Source of the DNA: Streptomyces sp. NBC_00536
Lineage (GTDB): Bacteria > Actinomycetota > Actinomycetes > Streptomycetales > Streptomycetaceae
Length of the DNA stretch: 64,000 nucleotides
Assembly (NCBI RefSeq): GCF_036346295.1
Contig: NZ_CP107819.1
Coordinates: forward strand, 2,046,001-2,110,000
Reading direction: 5' to 3'
Each line of letters starts with the position of its first letter. The first letter of the stretch is position 1. The notes under the pieces are model-generated. The model was not told the DNA's origin. It searched no databases and saw only the letters and a list, made by a program, of their open reading frames with translations. Positions 56,683-64,000 of this stretch are shown here, in pieces. The position numbers and the translations under genes were made by a program.

Positions 56683-58503
56683 ATGACGAACAACACCGCG
56701 GACACCCCGCAGACCGCCACCGCCACCGCCGTCCGGGGCTTCGTTCCCCTCCCGGAGAAGGCCGGCCGCGCCCTCGCCACCGTCGGCGGCGCGCTCACCG
56801 CCCTCTCCGCCTTCCTCTCCTGGACCTGGACCGCCAAGTTCCCCGGGGACCTCACCTACTACGGCTCCCCCGCGGGCCTGCAGTGGCTGGTCCTCGTCGG
56901 CGGCCTGATGACCGCCCTCTTCGGCCTCGCGTCGTACGGCGTCAAGGGCCTCGGCTGGCTCACCCCGGCCGGCGCCGACGCGGCGATCAAGCTGTCCGCC
57001 CTCGCCGTCTTCACCACCGCCTGGTTCACGATCATCGCGATCGTCAACGAACTCGGCGGCATCGTGAACCTCGAGCCCGGCGGCTTCTTCCTCGCGGCCG
57101 TCAGCCTCCTCGCCCTCGTCGGCGCCCTCGCGCTCCCCTTCGAGCACCCGGTCCCCGAGACGCCCGACCCCGAGGACAGCGGCTGGGACAACTTCAAGCT
57201 GGACAGCCGCAACAAGTGGACCACCGTCAAGGCGGCCTTCACCAAGGGCGCCGTCCGCCCCGCCAAGGCGCTGCCCGCCTACCTGGAGATCCTGCTCATC
57301 GCGGTCCTCCTCGGCGTCAGCCTGGGCGTCTTCACCTTCGGCATCGGCACGCCGTACTCGGAACTCTTCTTCGGGTTCCTGCTCACCGCGGCCTTCGGGT
57401 TCGCGGCCCTCCACCAGGCCGGCCTCATCGCCCGCTTCTCGGCCATCACCGGCCGGCACCGCAACGTCGCCCTCATCGGAGCGTTCGTCGCCGCCGCGGC
57501 CTTCCCCTTCACCCAGACCGACGACCAGTACGCGACCCTCGGCGTCAACATCCTCATCTTCGCCACCGTCGCGCTCGGCCTGAACATCGTCGTCGGCCTC
57601 ACCGGTCTCCTCGACCTCGGTTACGTCGCCTTCCTCGGCGTCGGCGCCTACACCGCGGCCCTGGTCTCCGGTTCGCCCAACTCCCCGTTCGGCGTGCACC
57701 TCCCCTTCTGGGCCGCGCTCCTCATCGGCGCCGCCGCGTCCATGGTCTTCGGTGTGCTGATCGGTGCCCCCACCCTGCGGCTGCGCGGCGACTACCTCGC
57801 CATCGTGACGCTCGGCTTCGGTGAGATCTTCCGGATCTCCATGAACAACCTCGACGGCATCTCCGGCCCGGACGTCACGAACGGTCCCAACGGCATCTCC
57901 TCGATCCCGAACGTGGACATGTTCGGCTTCGACTTCGGCGCCGAACACACCATCGCCGGATTCACCATCGGCCGTTTCGCCAACTACTTCCTGCTGATGC
58001 TGCTCATCACCTTCATCGTGGTGATGGTCTTCCGCCGCAGCTCGGAGTCCCGCATCGGGCGCGCCTGGGTCGCCATCCGCGAGGACGAGACCGCCGCCGA
58101 GGCCATGGGCATCAACGGCTTCCGCGTCAAGCTCATCGCCTTCGCCCTCGGCGCCACCCTGGCCGGTCTGGCCGGCGCCGTACAGGCTCACGTCCAGTAC
58201 ACCGTGACGCCCGAGCAGTACGTCTTCGCCAACACCGTCCCGCCGAACTCCGCGTTCCTCCTCGCCGCCGTGGTCCTGGGCGGCATGGGAACGATCGCCG
58301 GACCCCTCATCGGTGGTTCGCTGCTCTTCCTGCTGCCCAACAAGCTCCAGATCATGGGCGACAAGCAGCTCCTCATCTTCGGCATCGCCCTCATCGTCCT
58401 GATGCGCCTGCGCCCCGAAGGCATCATCCCCAACCGGCGCAACCAGCTCGAACTCCACGAGGACATGGAAGCGCCCACGGTCCTCGGCAAGGCAGGGGTC
58501 TGA
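56683..58503 (+). CDS. livM: Branched-chain amino acid ABC transporter permease LivM with a long N-terminal extension
   Basis: ATG 56683 has AGGG 10 bases upstream; GTG 56674 overlapping the livH stop is an alternative. The product is 606 residues, against about 330-420 in most LivM. The C-terminal part (from about 270) is LivM: GLNIVVGLTGLLDLGYVAFL, GAPTLRLRGDYLAIVTLGFG, RAWVAIREDETAAEAMGING and VVLGGMGTIAGPLIGGSLLF. The first 270 residues add about six further membrane segments (SAFLSWTWTAKFPGDLTYYG, LAVFTTAWFTIIAIVNELGG) and a soluble stretch rich in Asp/Glu/Pro. The extension's role is unknown; it may regulate or partner the channel. Confidence 0.93.
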   Translation: MTNNTADTPQTATATAVRGFVPLPEKAGRALATVGGALTALSAFLSWTWTAKFPGDLTYYGSPAGLQWLVLVGGLMTALFGLASYGVKGLGWLTPAGADAAIKLSALAVFTTAWFTIIAIVNELGGIVNLEPGGFFLAAVSLLALVGALALPFEHPVPETPDPEDSGWDNFKLDSRNKWTTVKAAFTKGAVRPAKALPAYLEILLIAVLLGVSLGVFTFGIGTPYSELFFGFLLTAAFGFAALHQAGLIARFSAITGRHRNVALIGAFVAAAAFPFTQTDDQYATLGVNILIFATVALGLNIVVGLTGLLDLGYVAFLGVGAYTAALVSGSPNSPFGVHLPFWAALLIGAAASMVFGVLIGAPTLRLRGDYLAIVTLGFGEIFRISMNNLDGISGPDVTNGPNGISSIPNVDMFGFDFGAEHTIAGFTIGRFANYFLLMLLITFIVVMVFRRSSESRIGRAWVAIREDETAAEAMGINGFRVKLIAFALGATLAGLAGAVQAHVQYTVTPEQYVFANTVPPNSAFLLAAVVLGGMGTIAGPLIGGSLLFLLPNKLQIMGDKQLLIFGIALIVLMRLRPEGIIPNRRNQLELHEDMEAPTVLGKAGV

Positions 58504-58507
58504 ACCC

Positions 58508-59389
58508 ATGACGACCACCACCGACACCCCCGCCGCCACCACGGCGGAGACCGTCCTCGACGCGCGGGGCGTCACGATGCGCTTCGGCGGCCTCACGGCC
58601 GTCAAGAACGTCGACCTCACCGTCAAGAGCGGCGAGATCGTCGGCCTCATCGGCCCCAACGGCGCGGGCAAGACCACCTTCTTCAACTGCCTGACCGGCC
58701 TCTACATCCCCACCGAGGGTGAAGTCCGGTACAAGGGCACGGTCCTGCCGCCCAAGTCGTACAAGGTCACCGCGGCCGGGATCGCCCGTACCTTCCAGAA
58801 CATCCGGCTCTTCAACAACATGACGGTGCTGGAGAACGTACTGGTCGGCCGGCACACCCGCACCAAGCAGGGACTGTGGTCCTCGCTGCTGCGGCTGCCC
58901 GTCTTCCACCGCGAAGAGGCCGCGAGCCGCGCGAGGGCCATCGAACTCCTGGAGTTCATCGGCCTGGCCCACAAGGCCGAGCACCTCGCGCGCAACCTGC
59001 CCTACGGCGAGCAGCGCAAGCTGGAGATCGCCCGCGCCCTCGCGAGCGACCCCGGGCTCATCCTGCTGGACGAGCCCACCGCGGGCATGAACCCGCAGGA
59101 GACCCGCGCCGCCGAAGAGCTGATCTTCGCCATCCGGGACCAGGGCATCGCCGTACTCGTCATCGAGCACGACATGCGCTTCATCTTCAACCTCTGCGAC
59201 CGGGTCGCCTGTCTCGTCCAGGGCGAGAAGCTCATCGAGGGCACCGCGGCCGAGGTCCAGGGCGACGAGCGCGTCGTCGCCGCCTACCTCGGTGAACCCT
59301 TCGAAGGCGCCCCCGGCGCCGATGAGGTCGCGGAGGTCGAGGCCGCCGAGGCGCACAGCACCACCAGCACGGACGGAGAAGCCAAGTGA
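58508..59389 (+). CDS. livG: ABC transporter ATP-binding protein LivG
   Basis: ATPase subunit of the branched-chain amino acid importer, pairing with LivF. The product is 293 residues. Walker A GLIGPNGAGKTTFFNCLTG lies near residue 45, the Q-loop in ARTFQNIRLFNNMTVLENVL, the signature region NLPYGEQRKLEIARALA, Walker B LILLDEPTAGMNPQE, and the H-loop VIEHDM. The C-terminal end is longer than usual with an acidic stretch (GADEVAEVEAAEAHSTTSTD). livF overlaps its stop by 4 bases (GTGA). Confidence 0.95.
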   Translation: MTTTTDTPAATTAETVLDARGVTMRFGGLTAVKNVDLTVKSGEIVGLIGPNGAGKTTFFNCLTGLYIPTEGEVRYKGTVLPPKSYKVTAAGIARTFQNIRLFNNMTVLENVLVGRHTRTKQGLWSSLLRLPVFHREEAASRARAIELLEFIGLAHKAEHLARNLPYGEQRKLEIARALASDPGLILLDEPTAGMNPQETRAAEELIFAIRDQGIAVLVIEHDMRFIFNLCDRVACLVQGEKLIEGTAAEVQGDERVVAAYLGEPFEGAPGADEVAEVEAAEAHSTTSTDGEAK

Positions 59390-60102
59390 CCGCACTCCTC
59401 GAGGTCGAGGACCTCCGGGTCGCCTACGGCAAGATCGAAGCCGTCAAGGGCATCTCGTTCAGCGTCGAGGCCGGCCAGATCGTCACCCTCATCGGCACCA
59501 ACGGTGCGGGCAAGACGACCACCCTGCGGACCCTGTCCGGCCTGATCAAGCCGCGCGGCGGCCAGATCCGGTTCAACGGCAAGTCGCTGAAGAAGACCCC
59601 CGCGCACGACATCGTCGCGCTCGGGCTCGCCCACTCCCCCGAGGGGCGGCACATCTTCCCGCGCATGACGATCGAGGACAACCTCCTCCTCGGTGCCTTC
59701 CTCAGCAAGGACAAGGAAGGCATCCAGAAGGACGTCCAGCGCGCCTACGAGCTGTTCCCGATCCTGGGAGAGCGCCGCAAGCAGGCCGCGGGCACCCTCT
59801 CGGGCGGCGAGCAGCAGATGCTGGCGATGGGCCGCGCGCTCATGTGCCGCCCGAAGCTGCTGATGCTGGACGAGCCGTCCATGGGTCTCTCGCCGATCAT
59901 GATGCAGAAGATCATGGCGACGATCTCCGAGCTCAAGGCGGCGGGCACCACGATCCTGCTGGTCGAGCAGAACGCGCAGGCCGCGCTCTCGCTCGCCGAC
60001 CAGGGTCACGTCATGGAGATCGGCAAGATCGTCCTGTCCGGCCCGGGCCGCGAACTGCTCGTCAACGAGGACGTCCGCAAGGCGTACCTCGGCGAGGACT
60101 GA
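59386..60102 (+). CDS. livF: ABC transporter ATP-binding protein LivF
   Basis: GTG 59386 overlaps the livG stop as GTGA. The product is 238 residues, usual length. Walker A LIGTNGAGKTTTLRTLSG near residue 40, Q-loop region SPEGRHIFPRMTIEDNLLLG, signature TLSGGEQQMLAMGRALM, Walker B LLMLDEPSMGLSPIMMQKIM and H-loop LLVEQNAQAALSLADQGHV. With LivG it drives uptake. The operon ends here at a 21-bp-stem hairpin. Confidence 0.95.
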   Translation: MTALLEVEDLRVAYGKIEAVKGISFSVEAGQIVTLIGTNGAGKTTTLRTLSGLIKPRGGQIRFNGKSLKKTPAHDIVALGLAHSPEGRHIFPRMTIEDNLLLGAFLSKDKEGIQKDVQRAYELFPILGERRKQAAGTLSGGEQQMLAMGRALMCRPKLLMLDEPSMGLSPIMMQKIMATISELKAAGTTILLVEQNAQAALSLADQGHVMEIGKIVLSGPGRELLVNEDVRKAYLGED

Positions 60103-60137
60103 CCGCCCGACCTGGCATACCGCCCGACCTGACATAC

Positions 60138-60183
60138 AACGCAGGTGGCCCGCCCCGGATTTCCGGGGCGGGCCACCTGCGTT
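60138..60183. terminator. Perfect 21-bp-stem terminator between livF and pdtaR
   Basis: AACGCAGGTGGCCCGCCCCGG and its exact reverse complement enclose a 4-base ATTT loop. It lies 35 bases beyond livF and 37 beyond the convergent pdtaR stop. Just before it a 17-bp unit (ACCGCCCGACCTGGCAT) is repeated in tandem. Confidence 0.9.
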
Positions 60184-60219
60184 GACGGGCTCGGGTGGAC
60201 TCGGACGAGCCGCCTGGGG

Positions 60220-60909
60220 CTACTCGCCGGCGGCCGCGGCCGCGTTCTTCTTCTCCTCGGCGTCCTCGATGACCGCCTCGGCGACCTGCTGCATCGACAT
60301 GCGGCGGTCCATGGAGGTCTTCTGGATCCAGCGGAAGGCGGCGGGCTCGGTCAGGCCGTACTGCGTCTGCAGGATGCTCTTGGCGCGGTCCACGAGCTTG
60401 CGGGTCTCCAGGCGCAGGGAGAGGTCGGCGACCTCCTTCTCCAGCGCGCGCAGCTCGGCGAAGCGGGACACGGCCATCTCGATGGCCGGGACCACGTCGC
60501 TCTTGGAGAACGGCTTGACCAGGTACGCCATGGCCCCCGCGTCCCGGGCCCGCTCGACGAGGTCGCGCTGCGAGAACGCGGTGAGCATCAGCACCGGGGC
60601 GATGGACTCCTCGGCGATCATCTCGGCGGCGGAGATCCCGTCCAGGACGGGCATCTTCACGTCCAGGATGACGAGGTCGGGGCGGTGCTCGCGGGCGAGC
60701 TCCACGGCGCGCTGACCGTCGCCGGCCTCGCCGACGACCGCGTAGCCCTCCTCCTCCAGCATCTCTTTCAGGTCGAGCCGGATGAGCGCCTCGTCCTCGG
60801 CGATGACGACGCGGGTCGTCAGCGGCGGGACATGCGACTGGTCGGCGTCGACGGGCGTGGGCGACGACTCGTGCTCGGCGGTCACGGAGGGCTCCTCGTT
60901 GCGGGGCAT
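60220..60909 (-). CDS. pdtaR: ANTAR-domain response regulator PdtaR
   Basis: Response regulator that binds RNA through ANTAR to relieve termination; in mycobacteria its kinase is PdtaS. The product is 229 residues with ATG 60909 (GGGGAG upstream); GTG 60885 is an alternative. Receiver domain: VVIAEDEALIRLDLKEMLEE with acidic residues, the phosphoacceptor in LVILDVKMPVLDGISAAEMI, and VLMLTAFSQRDLVERARDAG and YLVKPFSKSDVVPAIEMA. The ANTAR domain ends it (VDRAKSILQTQYGLTEPAAF, the A and AxxxR core) with helices DRRMSMQQVAEAVIEDAEEK. It converges with livF. Confidence 0.95.
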   Translation of the reverse strand: MPRNEEPSVTAEHESSPTPVDADQSHVPPLTTRVVIAEDEALIRLDLKEMLEEEGYAVVGEAGDGQRAVELAREHRPDLVILDVKMPVLDGISAAEMIAEESIAPVLMLTAFSQRDLVERARDAGAMAYLVKPFSKSDVVPAIEMAVSRFAELRALEKEVADLSLRLETRKLVDRAKSILQTQYGLTEPAAFRWIQKTSMDRRMSMQQVAEAVIEDAEEKKNAAAAAGE

Positions 60910-60983
60910 AACAGCTCCCCTGAGCCTACCTAGCTCCTGTAAGGTGGTCTCGCGCAGGGTTCGTTGAGTCCTTCGTTTCGTAG

Positions 60984-61058
60984 GCCCCAGTACTCCAACT
61001 GGTCAGAGAGGCCGCTCTCAAACAGCGGACAGTGTGGGTTCGAATCCCACCTGGGGCA
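60984..61058 (+). tRNA. tRNA with leucine-type anticodon CAA but short variable loop
   Basis: The cloverleaf is complete: acceptor GCCCCAG/CTGGGGC (7 bp), D arm CTC/GAG with GG at 61001-61002, anticodon stem CCGCT/AGCGG with loop CTCAAAC (61017-61023), anticodon CAA at 61019-61021, variable loop ACAGT (5 bases), T arm GTGGG/CCCAC with loop TTCGAAT, and discriminator A at 61058. CAA would read UUG (Leu). Leucine tRNAs normally have a long variable arm; this one does not. No CCA is encoded after the discriminator, which is normal in many actinobacteria. Confidence 0.85.
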
Positions 61059-61132
61059 CTTTCCTTACATTCCATGGTCGCGCGAATGCCGCGAACCTTA
61101 GCTCTGATGAGCGAATCGGGCCGAGCTGTCGG

Positions 61133-61741
61133 TCACTCTGGGCTGACCACGCGCCGCTGGAGCACCGAGGCGACGTGCGTTCCGGCATCCGCGGGATCCG
61201 GGGCGGCGCCCTCCACGAGGAGCCGGTACCAGAAGGGGCCGAGGACCAGGTCGGCGGCGCGGTCGGGATCGGTGGCCGCGTCGATCTCCTCGCGGGCGAC
61301 GGCCCGGGCGAAGAGGGCGCGGACCAGATCACGGCGGGTCCGGGCCCAGGCCCGGAAGGGCGCGGCGGATCCGGGGTCGAGCTGGGCTTCGGCCGCGAGC
61401 CCGGTGAGTGCGCGGGCCCGGACGGGATCGCCGGCGGTGGCGTAGAGGTCGGCGAGGAACGCGGTGAGGTCGCCCGCGAGCGTGCCGGTGTCGGGTTCGG
61501 GTCCGCTTTCGGTGTCCGCCTCGGGGGTGTGGACGGAGGCGTCCATGACCAGTTCGGGCTTGCCCTTCCACCAGCGGTAGACCGTGCTCTTGGCGACGTT
61601 CGCCCGCTTGGCGACCCCCTCGATGGTGAGGGCGCCGTAGCCGTTCTCCAGGAGGAGGGCGGCGGTGGCCTCCAGGACGGATTGACGGGCTTCCTCATTG
61701 CGGAGGCGGCCGCCGGTGCGGGGGGTGATGTTGGTTGACAC
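61133..61741 (-). CDS. TetR-family transcriptional regulator
   Basis: GTG 61741 gives 202 residues. The HTH is clear at about residues 15-60: ATAALLLENGYGALTIEGVA and RANVAKSTVYRWWKGKPELV. The C-terminal part has a TetR_C_11-like helical domain (LTAFLADLYATAGDPVRARA, DRAADLVLGPFWYRLLVEGA). A 28-bp palindrome lies 25 bases before its start and between it and a truncated hydrolase gene. It is expected to repress itself and that neighbour. Ribosome binding site is weak. Confidence 0.88.
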   Translation of the reverse strand: MSTNITPRTGGRLRNEEARQSVLEATAALLLENGYGALTIEGVAKRANVAKSTVYRWWKGKPELVMDASVHTPEADTESGPEPDTGTLAGDLTAFLADLYATAGDPVRARALTGLAAEAQLDPGSAAPFRAWARTRRDLVRALFARAVAREEIDAATDPDRAADLVLGPFWYRLLVEGAAPDPADAGTHVASVLQRRVVSPE

Positions 61742-61765
61742 GACTTCACGATAGCCGCTACCGTT

Positions 61766-61793
61766 TATCGAAACGCTGCGTAGCGTTTCGATA
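61766..61793. promoter_or_regulatory. 28-bp palindromic operator
   Basis: TATCGAAACGCT GCGT AGCGTTTCGATA is a perfect inverted repeat with 12-base arms, in the divergent region between the TetR gene and the gene at 61819. The right half, CGTAGCGTTTCGAT, recurs with one mismatch at 62170-62183. Confidence 0.8.
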
Positions 61794-61818
61794 GGCGACA
61801 GAGGGCGGGGGCTCAGCC

Positions 61819-62163
61819 ATGAACGGATTCGTGATCACACAGGAGCACTGGCAGGAACACGGGCAGGAGCACTGGCGGCAGCACTGGTACGAGGCCACGG
61901 GCGAGGAGTTCGCCACGGCGGGCCACGAGGTGCGCATCCCCAACTTCCCCGAGGCGGAGGCCTGGCTGGGGAGCGTGCGGGCAGCACCACGACTGCGCGG
62001 GCTGCCCCGGCATGACACGGCGGCCGAGAAGGTCTTCGCCGGCACGGGAGGCGGGACGCTCGGGCCGTTCTTCGCACCGGAGCTGCGCGCGGGCCGGAGC
62101 GCGAAATCCGCGGCGGGGGCCTTGCCCGGCATACCGGCCCGAAACCAGTGGCCCGAGGGCTGA
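61819..62163 (+). pseudogene. Truncated alpha/beta-hydrolase-like (RBBP9/YdeN) fragment
   Basis: ATG 61819 gives 114 residues. The start MNGFVITQEHWQEHGQEHWR and EFATAGHEVRIPNFPEAEAW resemble the first strand and the HW...G-H-x-V-x-I-P block of RBBP9/YdeN hydrolases. The block with the nucleophile (GHSxG) and the Asp/His of the triad is absent; after residue 60 no family pattern remains. A 15-base repeat (QEHW-type) is present at the start. I take it as a remnant of a TetR-controlled hydrolase, but a small unrelated protein cannot be excluded. Confidence 0.4.
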
Positions 62164-62184
62164 AGGTTCCGTAGCGTCTCGATC

Positions 62185-63090
62185 ATGCCGACGCCTGTCC
62201 TGTACTGCCGTGACGCATTGAAACCGCGAAGCGTGGACGCGCACTTCGCGCCGGAAGCGCGGGAGGTGCGCGCCCGGGGCGGAACGGTGGGGCTGATCGA
62301 CCACGACACGCTGCTGCGGGGCGACGCGCAGCAGGCCGTGGCACTCGTACCGGCCGGACTGGGAAACGTCTGGTACCGGGGCTGGATGATTCCCGGCGAC
62401 CGATATGCCGCGTTGGCTGCGGCGCTGAGCCGGCGTGGCACCGAGTTGCTCGTCTCACCCGAGCAGTACCGGACCGCCCACGAACTGCCGGGCTGGTATG
62501 CGACGTTCGCCGAGATCACACCCGCCAGCGTGTGGCGCCCCACCGAGCCCGGTGAGGTGCTGACCGCCGACGACCTGACGGCTCTCACCGAGCCGCTGCC
62601 GCCGGGTGCGGGGATCGTGAAGGACTACGTCAAATCCCGCAAGCACGAGTGGGAGCAGGCGTGCTTCATTCCCGATCTCGCCCGTGCCGGGGAGCTGACA
62701 CGCGTGGTGCAGCGCTTCGTGGAGCTACAAGAGGAGTCCCTGACCGGTGGGGTCGTCGTCCGCGCCTTCGAGACGTTCCCGAAGCTGGAGTCCGTCGCGG
62801 CCGAAGTGCGCGTGTGGTGGCTGGATGGTGAACCCGGGCTGCTGACGCCCCATCCGGACAGCCCGTTCGGGCGCGGGCTGGTGCCCGACCTCGATCACAT
62901 CGGGCCGGCGGTGCGGCGCCTGGGGTGCAGGTTCGTCACGACCGACGTGGCCCTGCGCTCGGACGGGGTGTGGCGGGTCGTCGAAGTCGGCGACGGCCAG
63001 GTCAGCGATCTGCACCGGTCCGCCGACCTGAGCGCATTCGCCGCGCTCCTGATCGACCCCCCGGCGGCCGGGGCGGCTCACTCCAGATAG
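62185..63090 (+). CDS. ATP-grasp-domain protein, R2K-like
   Basis: ATG 62185 gives 301 residues; no ribosome binding site is seen, so it may be leaderless. The N-terminal part has VLYCRDALKPRSVDAHFAPE and GLIDHDTLLRGDAQQAVALV with WYRGWMIPGDRYAALAAALS. The ATP-grasp core follows: GIVKDYVKSRKHEWEQACFI (ATP lysine region), VVVRAFETFPKL, VRVWWLDGEPGLL and RVVEVGDGQVSDL (metal region E-x-G-D-G). Members of this clade join carboxyl and amine groups in peptides or small molecules; the substrate is unknown. Its stop codon directly meets a 5'-truncated MarR fragment in the same frame. Confidence 0.75.
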   Translation: MPTPVLYCRDALKPRSVDAHFAPEAREVRARGGTVGLIDHDTLLRGDAQQAVALVPAGLGNVWYRGWMIPGDRYAALAAALSRRGTELLVSPEQYRTAHELPGWYATFAEITPASVWRPTEPGEVLTADDLTALTEPLPPGAGIVKDYVKSRKHEWEQACFIPDLARAGELTRVVQRFVELQEESLTGGVVVRAFETFPKLESVAAEVRVWWLDGEPGLLTPHPDSPFGRGLVPDLDHIGPAVRRLGCRFVTTDVALRSDGVWRVVEVGDGQVSDLHRSADLSAFAALLIDPPAAGAAHSR

Positions 63091-63396
63091 AACGACAACC
63101 TCGCCGACGGCCAGGGCCGGACCGTGTCCGAGCTCGGCGCTGCCGTGGGCACCCGCCCCACCACGCTGACCAGCATCCTGGACCGCCTGGAACGGCGCGG
63201 CCACATCACCCGCGGCACCCGCCCGGGAGACCGCCGCGCGGTGCTCATCGAGCTCACCGCCTCCGGGCGGGTGGCCGCGGCCACGATCCGCGAGGCCGTC
63301 ACCGGTCTGGAGCGCCGCGCGCTCCAGGGCCAGCCGGCCGAGGCGATCGCCGCGCTGCGCGCCGCCCTGCAAGCCCTGACCGAGGTGTCCTCATGA
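63091..63396 (+). pseudogene. 5'-truncated MarR-family regulator fragment
   Basis: The frame continues straight after the ATP-grasp stop (TAG 63088-63090). It has the MarR winged helix: GRTVSELGAAVGTRPTTLTS, ILDRLERRGHITRGTRPGDR and AVLIELTASGRVAAATIREA. The N-terminal dimerisation helices are missing. GTG 63124 could still start a 90-residue protein, with AGGG upstream. Its stop overlaps the start of the next gene (ATGA). A recombination event probably removed its start. Confidence 0.65.
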
Positions 63397-63965
63397 CCAC
63401 CCGGCCCGCCGGCTTCGACGCGCTGATGACCGAAGTGACCGGGGCCGGGTGCCGGTTGCCGAGCGCGCTGTGGCTGCCATATGACGCGAGTTCTCTCGCG
63501 CGCCTGGGTGTGGGCGGCGAGGCCGTGTCCGGGCTGGTCGAGCGGGGGTTGCCGGCCGACTGCAATCGCATGTTCGTACGGGACTCGGGTCGGGAGCTGG
63601 AGGTCCGCGACCTTCCGCCCGGTCGGGCTGCGTTCCTCGGTGTGTTCGAGGACGGCGTCAGCACGTACTGGCTGCTGATCGACAGCGGTGAAGTGTGGAT
63701 GGTCCGCGGCCATGAAGGCGATGGGGATCAGCAGTACGGGCTGGTCAACTCTTCGGTTGCTGGTCTGCAGAACGTCCTGGAGGTGTGGGAGGCGTTCGCC
63801 TCCTCGGGAAAGAGCGATGCGGACGACGACTACGAGGACTACGTCGAAGACGTGATGGAGCGGGCCCGGCAGAGCGATCCGAAGGTGTTCGAGGATGAAG
63901 AGGCCTGGTGGTCACGCGTTTTCGAGGAAGTCGAGCTCGGAGTCCTGGTCCCGGAAGAGCTATAG
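63393..63965 (+). CDS. SUKH-4-like immunity protein
   Basis: ATG 63393 overlaps the MarR fragment stop as ATGA. The product is 190 residues. A SUKH-type pattern is seen: VRDLPPGRAAFLGVFEDGVS, TYWLLIDSGEVWMVRG and GLVNSSVAGLQNVLEVWEAF, which is typical for SUKH-4 immunity proteins. The C-terminal 45 residues are strongly acidic (DADDDYEDYVEDVMERARQS). SUKH proteins neutralise polymorphic toxins; no toxin gene is inside the window, so it is an orphan here or its toxin lies beyond 64,000. Confidence 0.7.
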   Translation: MTTRPAGFDALMTEVTGAGCRLPSALWLPYDASSLARLGVGGEAVSGLVERGLPADCNRMFVRDSGRELEVRDLPPGRAAFLGVFEDGVSTYWLLIDSGEVWMVRGHEGDGDQQYGLVNSSVAGLQNVLEVWEAFASSGKSDADDDYEDYVEDVMERARQSDPKVFEDEEAWWSRVFEEVELGVLVPEEL

Positions 63966-64000
63966 CCGAGGACGCGGTGGTCACGGGCGGAGCCGCAGTC

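Noticed and set aside
61819..62163. A RiPP precursor for the neighbouring ATP-grasp gene
   Set aside because: The start resembles an alpha/beta hydrolase, and no leader/core pattern or repeated core motif is seen.

Overview
This window is high-GC actinobacterial chromosome with typical Streptomyces codon use. It looks like the conserved core arm of a Streptomyces genome. From memory of Streptomyces coelicolor, the order uvrA - MBL-fold hydrolase - terC - terD - uvrB - glpQ2 - ogt ... coaE - rpsA - hrpB - polA - livKHMGF - pdtaR matches roughly the SCO1956-SCO2013 interval. No search was run, so this is an inference. Streptomyces-specific marks include a long chaplin with a sortase-E motif, an SPW_0924-type small protein, a DUF6343 protein, mycothiol-type DinB proteins and an actinobacterial four-S1-domain rpsA.

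Layout. 1-4,560: end of a secreted papain-like protease gene, an XRE-type regulator behind a 13-bp repeat array, a Rieske lipoprotein, a PfkB sugar kinase, and a TetR/NmrA-like divergent pair with a twin operator. 4,560-19,200: repair and stress block. uvrA and uvrB flank a DinB-fold protein, an MBL hydrolase, an MHS transporter and a tellurium-type cluster (TerD, a TerD/FtsK-like fusion, TerC with a long structured leader). A secreted glycerophosphodiesterase and an Ogt alkyltransferase follow. 19,200-29,900: small metabolic and envelope genes (MFS pump, psuG-psuK, DUF1326/DUF2182 pair, degenerate P-loop kinase, WGR/beta-propeller protein, cupins, DUF2293, chaplin, HAD-like protein). 29,900-37,800: SWIM/SNF2 helicase pair, small secreted and membrane proteins, TPR protein, coaE, PAC2. 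37,800-50,000: rpsA with promoter and leader, methyltransferase, hrpB helicase carrying copies of a dispersed repeat inside its coding sequence, DUF3068, lytic transglycosylase, a frameshifted DUF4184 gene, polA. 50,000-60,200: molybdopterin oxidoreductase, thioesterase, two envelope proteins and a complete branched-chain amino acid ABC transporter operon. 60,200-64,000: ANTAR regulator pdtaR, an odd tRNA, then an accessory-looking edge: TetR with a 28-bp palindrome, a truncated hydrolase, an R2K-type ATP-grasp gene, a 5'-truncated MarR fragment and an orphan SUKH immunity gene.

The genes worth a second look are the class-I-shaped tRNA with a leucine anticodon, the TerD/FtsK-like fusion and its neighbours beside uvrB, the terC leader, the dispersed repeat that became coding sequence in hrpB, the kinase without its Walker lysine, the frameshift in the DUF4184 gene and the patchwork right-hand edge. 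No CRISPR array, insertion sequence, prophage, rRNA gene or biosynthetic cluster was seen.
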